Source of the DNA: JBPCRW01 sp050996405
GTDB taxonomy: Bacteria; Acidobacteriota; Blastocatellia; Pyrinomonadales; Pyrinomonadaceae
Assembly (NCBI GenBank): GCA_050996405.1
Contig: JBPCRW010000058.1
Location: forward strand, 1 to 23,232
Length of the DNA: 23,232 bases
Direction of reading: 5' to 3'
Translations under genes and position numbers: made by a program
Part shown: in pieces, positions 21,518 through 23,232 of the stretch
Layout of the letters: every line of letters starts with the position of its first letter
Position numbering within the stretch: the first letter of the stretch is position 1
Notes under the pieces: generated by a model
Told to the model about the DNA's origin: nothing
Seen by the model: only the letters and a program-made list of their open reading frames with translations
Database searches by the model: none

Positions 21518-22808
21518 TCTTTTTAATGCGAATTTAGCGGAAGTTGATTCGGTCATCGCCGAAGCGATAGACAATGAAACGCGGCGGCAGACGAATGGTT
21601 TGGAACTTATCGCGTCGGAAAATTTTGTGTCGGAAGCGGTGTTGCAGGCGGCGGGTTCGGTTTTTACGAACAAATATGCCGAAGGTTATCCGGGCAAGCG
21701 TTATTACGGCGGATGCGAGTTTGCGGATGTCGTCGAAAGGGCGGCGATTGACAGAGCAAAACAAATTTTCGGGGCGGAACACGCCAATGTTCAGCCGCAT
21801 TCTGGAGCGCAGGCGAATATGACCGTGCTGCTCGCCGCGCTCGAACACGGCGAGACGATTTTGGGAATGAATCTATCGCACGGCGGGCATTTGACGCACG
21901 GGCATCCGCTGAATTTTTCGGGTTTGAATTACACGGTCGCCGATTACGGCGTAAACCGTGAAACCGAACGAATTGATTACGACGAACTCCAAAAAATTGC
22001 CGAAATTCAGAAACCGAAATTGTTGATTTGCGGCGCGTCCGCTTATCCGCGAATAATTGATTTCGCGCGAATTTCGGAAATTGCAAAATCGGTTAACGCC
22101 AGAGTGATGGCGGACATCGCGCATATCGCCGGACTCGTCGCCGTCGGACTTCATCCATCGCCCGTTCCGCATTGCGAATATGTGACAACGACGACGCATA
22201 AAACTCTGCGTGGTCCGCGCGGCGGTTTGATTATGTGCCGCGAAGAATTTGCGGCTGATGTCAATCGGCGTTTATTTCCGGGCGTTCAAGGCGGACCTTT
22301 GGTTCATATTATCGCGGCGAAAGCCGTCGCGTTCGGCGAAGCACTTCGGGAAGATTTTAAAACTTACCAGCAGCAGGTTTTGGCAAACGCGAAAGTTTTG
22401 GCGGAGACTCTGCAACCGGAAGGCTTGCGCATCGTTTCCGGCGGAACGGACAATCATTTGATGCTCGCTGATGTTTTTCTGAACGGCAAGGGAATTACGG
22501 GCAAGGAAGCAGAAAAAGCACTCGACGAAGTTCACATCACGGTTAATAAAAACACGATTCCGTTTGATACAAATTCGCCGATGAAGGCTTCGGGAATTCG
22601 CTTGGGAACGCCCGCTTTGACGACACGCGGAATGCGCGAAGACGAAATGCGCTCGATTGGAAAATTGATTGCCAGCGTCATCCGCGAACCGAATTCCGAA
22701 GAAATAAAAATGAAGGTTAAAAAAGATGTTGCGGAAATGACGGCGAAATTTCCGCTCTACGAGCATCGTTTGAAGAATGAAAATGCCGAAGCCATTTCTG
22801 CCAATTAG
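21510..22808 (+). CDS. glyA: Serine hydroxymethyltransferase
   Basis: This 432-residue cytoplasmic PLP enzyme interconverts serine and glycine with tetrahydrofolate, the main one-carbon source. It has LELIASENFVSEAV (31-44), NKYAEGYPGKRYYGG (54-68), QPHSGAQANM (95-104), the PLP-facing D202 (VMADIAHIAGLV) and the Schiff-base K231 in TTTTHKTLRGPRGG. The length is usual for the family and it appears complete. The ATG lies within the end of the PIN toxin, without a good Shine-Dalgarno, so it may depend on translational coupling or on a promoter inside the toxin gene. An essential metabolic gene directly downstream of a toxin-antitoxin pair is unusual and probably marks where the island inserted. 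Confidence 0.97.
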   Translation: MNNLFNANLAEVDSVIAEAIDNETRRQTNGLELIASENFVSEAVLQAAGSVFTNKYAEGYPGKRYYGGCEFADVVERAAIDRAKQIFGAEHANVQPHSGAQANMTVLLAALEHGETILGMNLSHGGHLTHGHPLNFSGLNYTVADYGVNRETERIDYDELQKIAEIQKPKLLICGASAYPRIIDFARISEIAKSVNARVMADIAHIAGLVAVGLHPSPVPHCEYVTTTTHKTLRGPRGGLIMCREEFAADVNRRLFPGVQGGPLVHIIAAKAVAFGEALREDFKTYQQQVLANAKVLAETLQPEGLRIVSGGTDNHLMLADVFLNGKGITGKEAEKALDEVHITVNKNTIPFDTNSPMKASGIRLGTPALTTRGMREDEMRSIGKLIASVIREPNSEEIKMKVKKDVAEMTAKFPLYEHRLKNENAEAISAN

Positions 22809-22820
22809 TGGAGAGTGAAA

Positions 22821-23183
22821 ATGAAAAAAATAATTTTAGCGAGTTTTATTTTTGCGCTCGCGGCAATTAGTTCGAGCGCGCAGACTAAATCTAATTCCGC
22901 GCTTTCGGCGCAAACTTTTCCCGAAAATCTTAAAAGCGACGGCTGCACGCATTTTCCCAACGGCGATTATCTGGATTGCTGCGTTCAGCACGATTTGGCT
23001 TATTTCAAAGGCGGAAGCTGGAAGGAACGCTGGCGAGCCGACGGACAATTGAGAAAATGCGTCGCCGCAAAAAACGGCTGGTGGCATAAACCGCTTGCGC
23101 CCGTCATGTGGTCGGGTGTCAGAATCGGCGGCGTTCCGTTTCTGCCGACAAAGTTTCGCTGGGGTTTTGGACAGAAAAAATAA
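22821..23183 (+). CDS. Small secreted phospholipase A2-like protein
   Basis: This is a 120-residue exported protein with a signal peptide (KKIILASFIFALAAISSSAQ). The motif SDGCTHFPNGDYLDCCVQHD contains the CCxxHD core of phospholipase A2-like folds, where His binds water and Asp supports it. The second half is Trp-rich (WKERWRA, NGWWHKPLAPVMWSG). It has four or more Cys, suited to disulfide bonds outside the cytoplasm. ATG at 22821 is preferred, with GGAG seven bases upstream (22810-22813); a GTG at 22815 would add two residues. It follows glyA by 12 bp. Lipase activity is inferred, and the calcium loop is not clear. Confidence 0.8.
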   Translation: MKKIILASFIFALAAISSSAQTKSNSALSAQTFPENLKSDGCTHFPNGDYLDCCVQHDLAYFKGGSWKERWRADGQLRKCVAAKNGWWHKPLAPVMWSGVRIGGVPFLPTKFRWGFGQKK

Positions 23184-23215
23184 AATCTCGGATTCCACTC
23201 CGGCTTCTGAGATTT
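23183..23215 (+). terminator. Likely terminator after the phospholipase-like gene
   Basis: AAATCTCGG (23183-23191) and CTGAGATTT (23207-23215) pair at 8 of 9 positions around a 15-nt loop. They begin at the stop codon and are followed by a T-rich stretch (atcatttcaatgtttt). The stem is short and A/T-rich, so it is only a candidate. Confidence 0.5.
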
Positions 23216-23232
23216 ATCATTTCAATGTTTTG

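Noticed and set aside
22815..22820. GTG start for the phospholipase-like protein
   Set aside because: The ATG at 22821 has a better-spaced GGAG and gives the same signal peptide.

Overview
The window looks like chromosome from a Gram-negative soil-type bacterium, most likely an Acidobacteriota of the Blastocatellia/Pyrinomonas kind. This placement is inferred from an Oar-like TonB-dependent receptor with an N-terminal carboxypeptidase-regulatory domain, two exported or accessory beta-propeller proteins, many zinc-ribbon proteins, moderate GC content and the general gene mix. No rRNA, tRNA, CRISPR array or insertion sequence was seen, and no gene-free stretch exceeds 300 bases.

Layout. (1) 1-783: the 3' part of an integron-type tyrosine recombinase running off the left edge; any attI site or cassette array would normally lie beyond position 1. 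(2) 938-5164, minus strand: hflX (ribosome-rescue GTPase) followed by a 7TM-HD phosphodiesterase of the PgpH family. hflX appears to start at a non-AUG codon. (3) 5273-6298, plus: IPT/TIG plus beta-propeller protein; then, convergent, a 967-residue TonB-dependent receptor (6326-9229, minus). (4) 9382-13604, minus: the NYN-domain/DUF2203 pair, then a zinc-ribbon RDD membrane protein ending in a clear intrinsic terminator, then the RqcH/NFACT ribosome quality-control factor. (5) 13880-16361, plus: an unknown zinc-ribbon protein overlapping rlmB (23S rRNA 2'-O-methyltransferase), then a small zinc-ribbon membrane protein. (6) 16449-19747, minus: a ThiF/MoeB-like adenylyltransferase, then a large secreted beta-propeller protein. 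(7) 19858-21517, plus: a small accessory island with an AbrB-like/Doc toxin-antitoxin pair, a broken restriction-like gene remnant and a PIN-domain toxin-antitoxin pair. The last ORF overlaps glyA (serine hydroxymethyltransferase), which is followed by a small secreted phospholipase A2-like protein.

Translation quality and RNA maintenance recur: HflX, RqcH and RlmB all act on ribosomes, and the NYN and PIN proteins are of RNase-fold families. This may be coincidental neighbourhood.

The most unusual feature is a set of six short tandem arrays, all with a 7-bp period. Their unit sequence differs from array to array but fits one degenerate pattern (A-B-T-Y-W-S-S on one strand). They sit at gene ends, often as inverted pairs able to form hairpins. 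One array is read as the last residues of HflX and another as residues 6-32 of RlmB. Other points of note are the apparent AUC start of hflX behind an extended -10 promoter and a good Shine-Dalgarno, a zinc-site cysteine missing from the ThiF-like enzyme, a Fic/Doc motif with glycine in place of the usual acidic residue, and the frameshifted remnant between the two toxin-antitoxin pairs.
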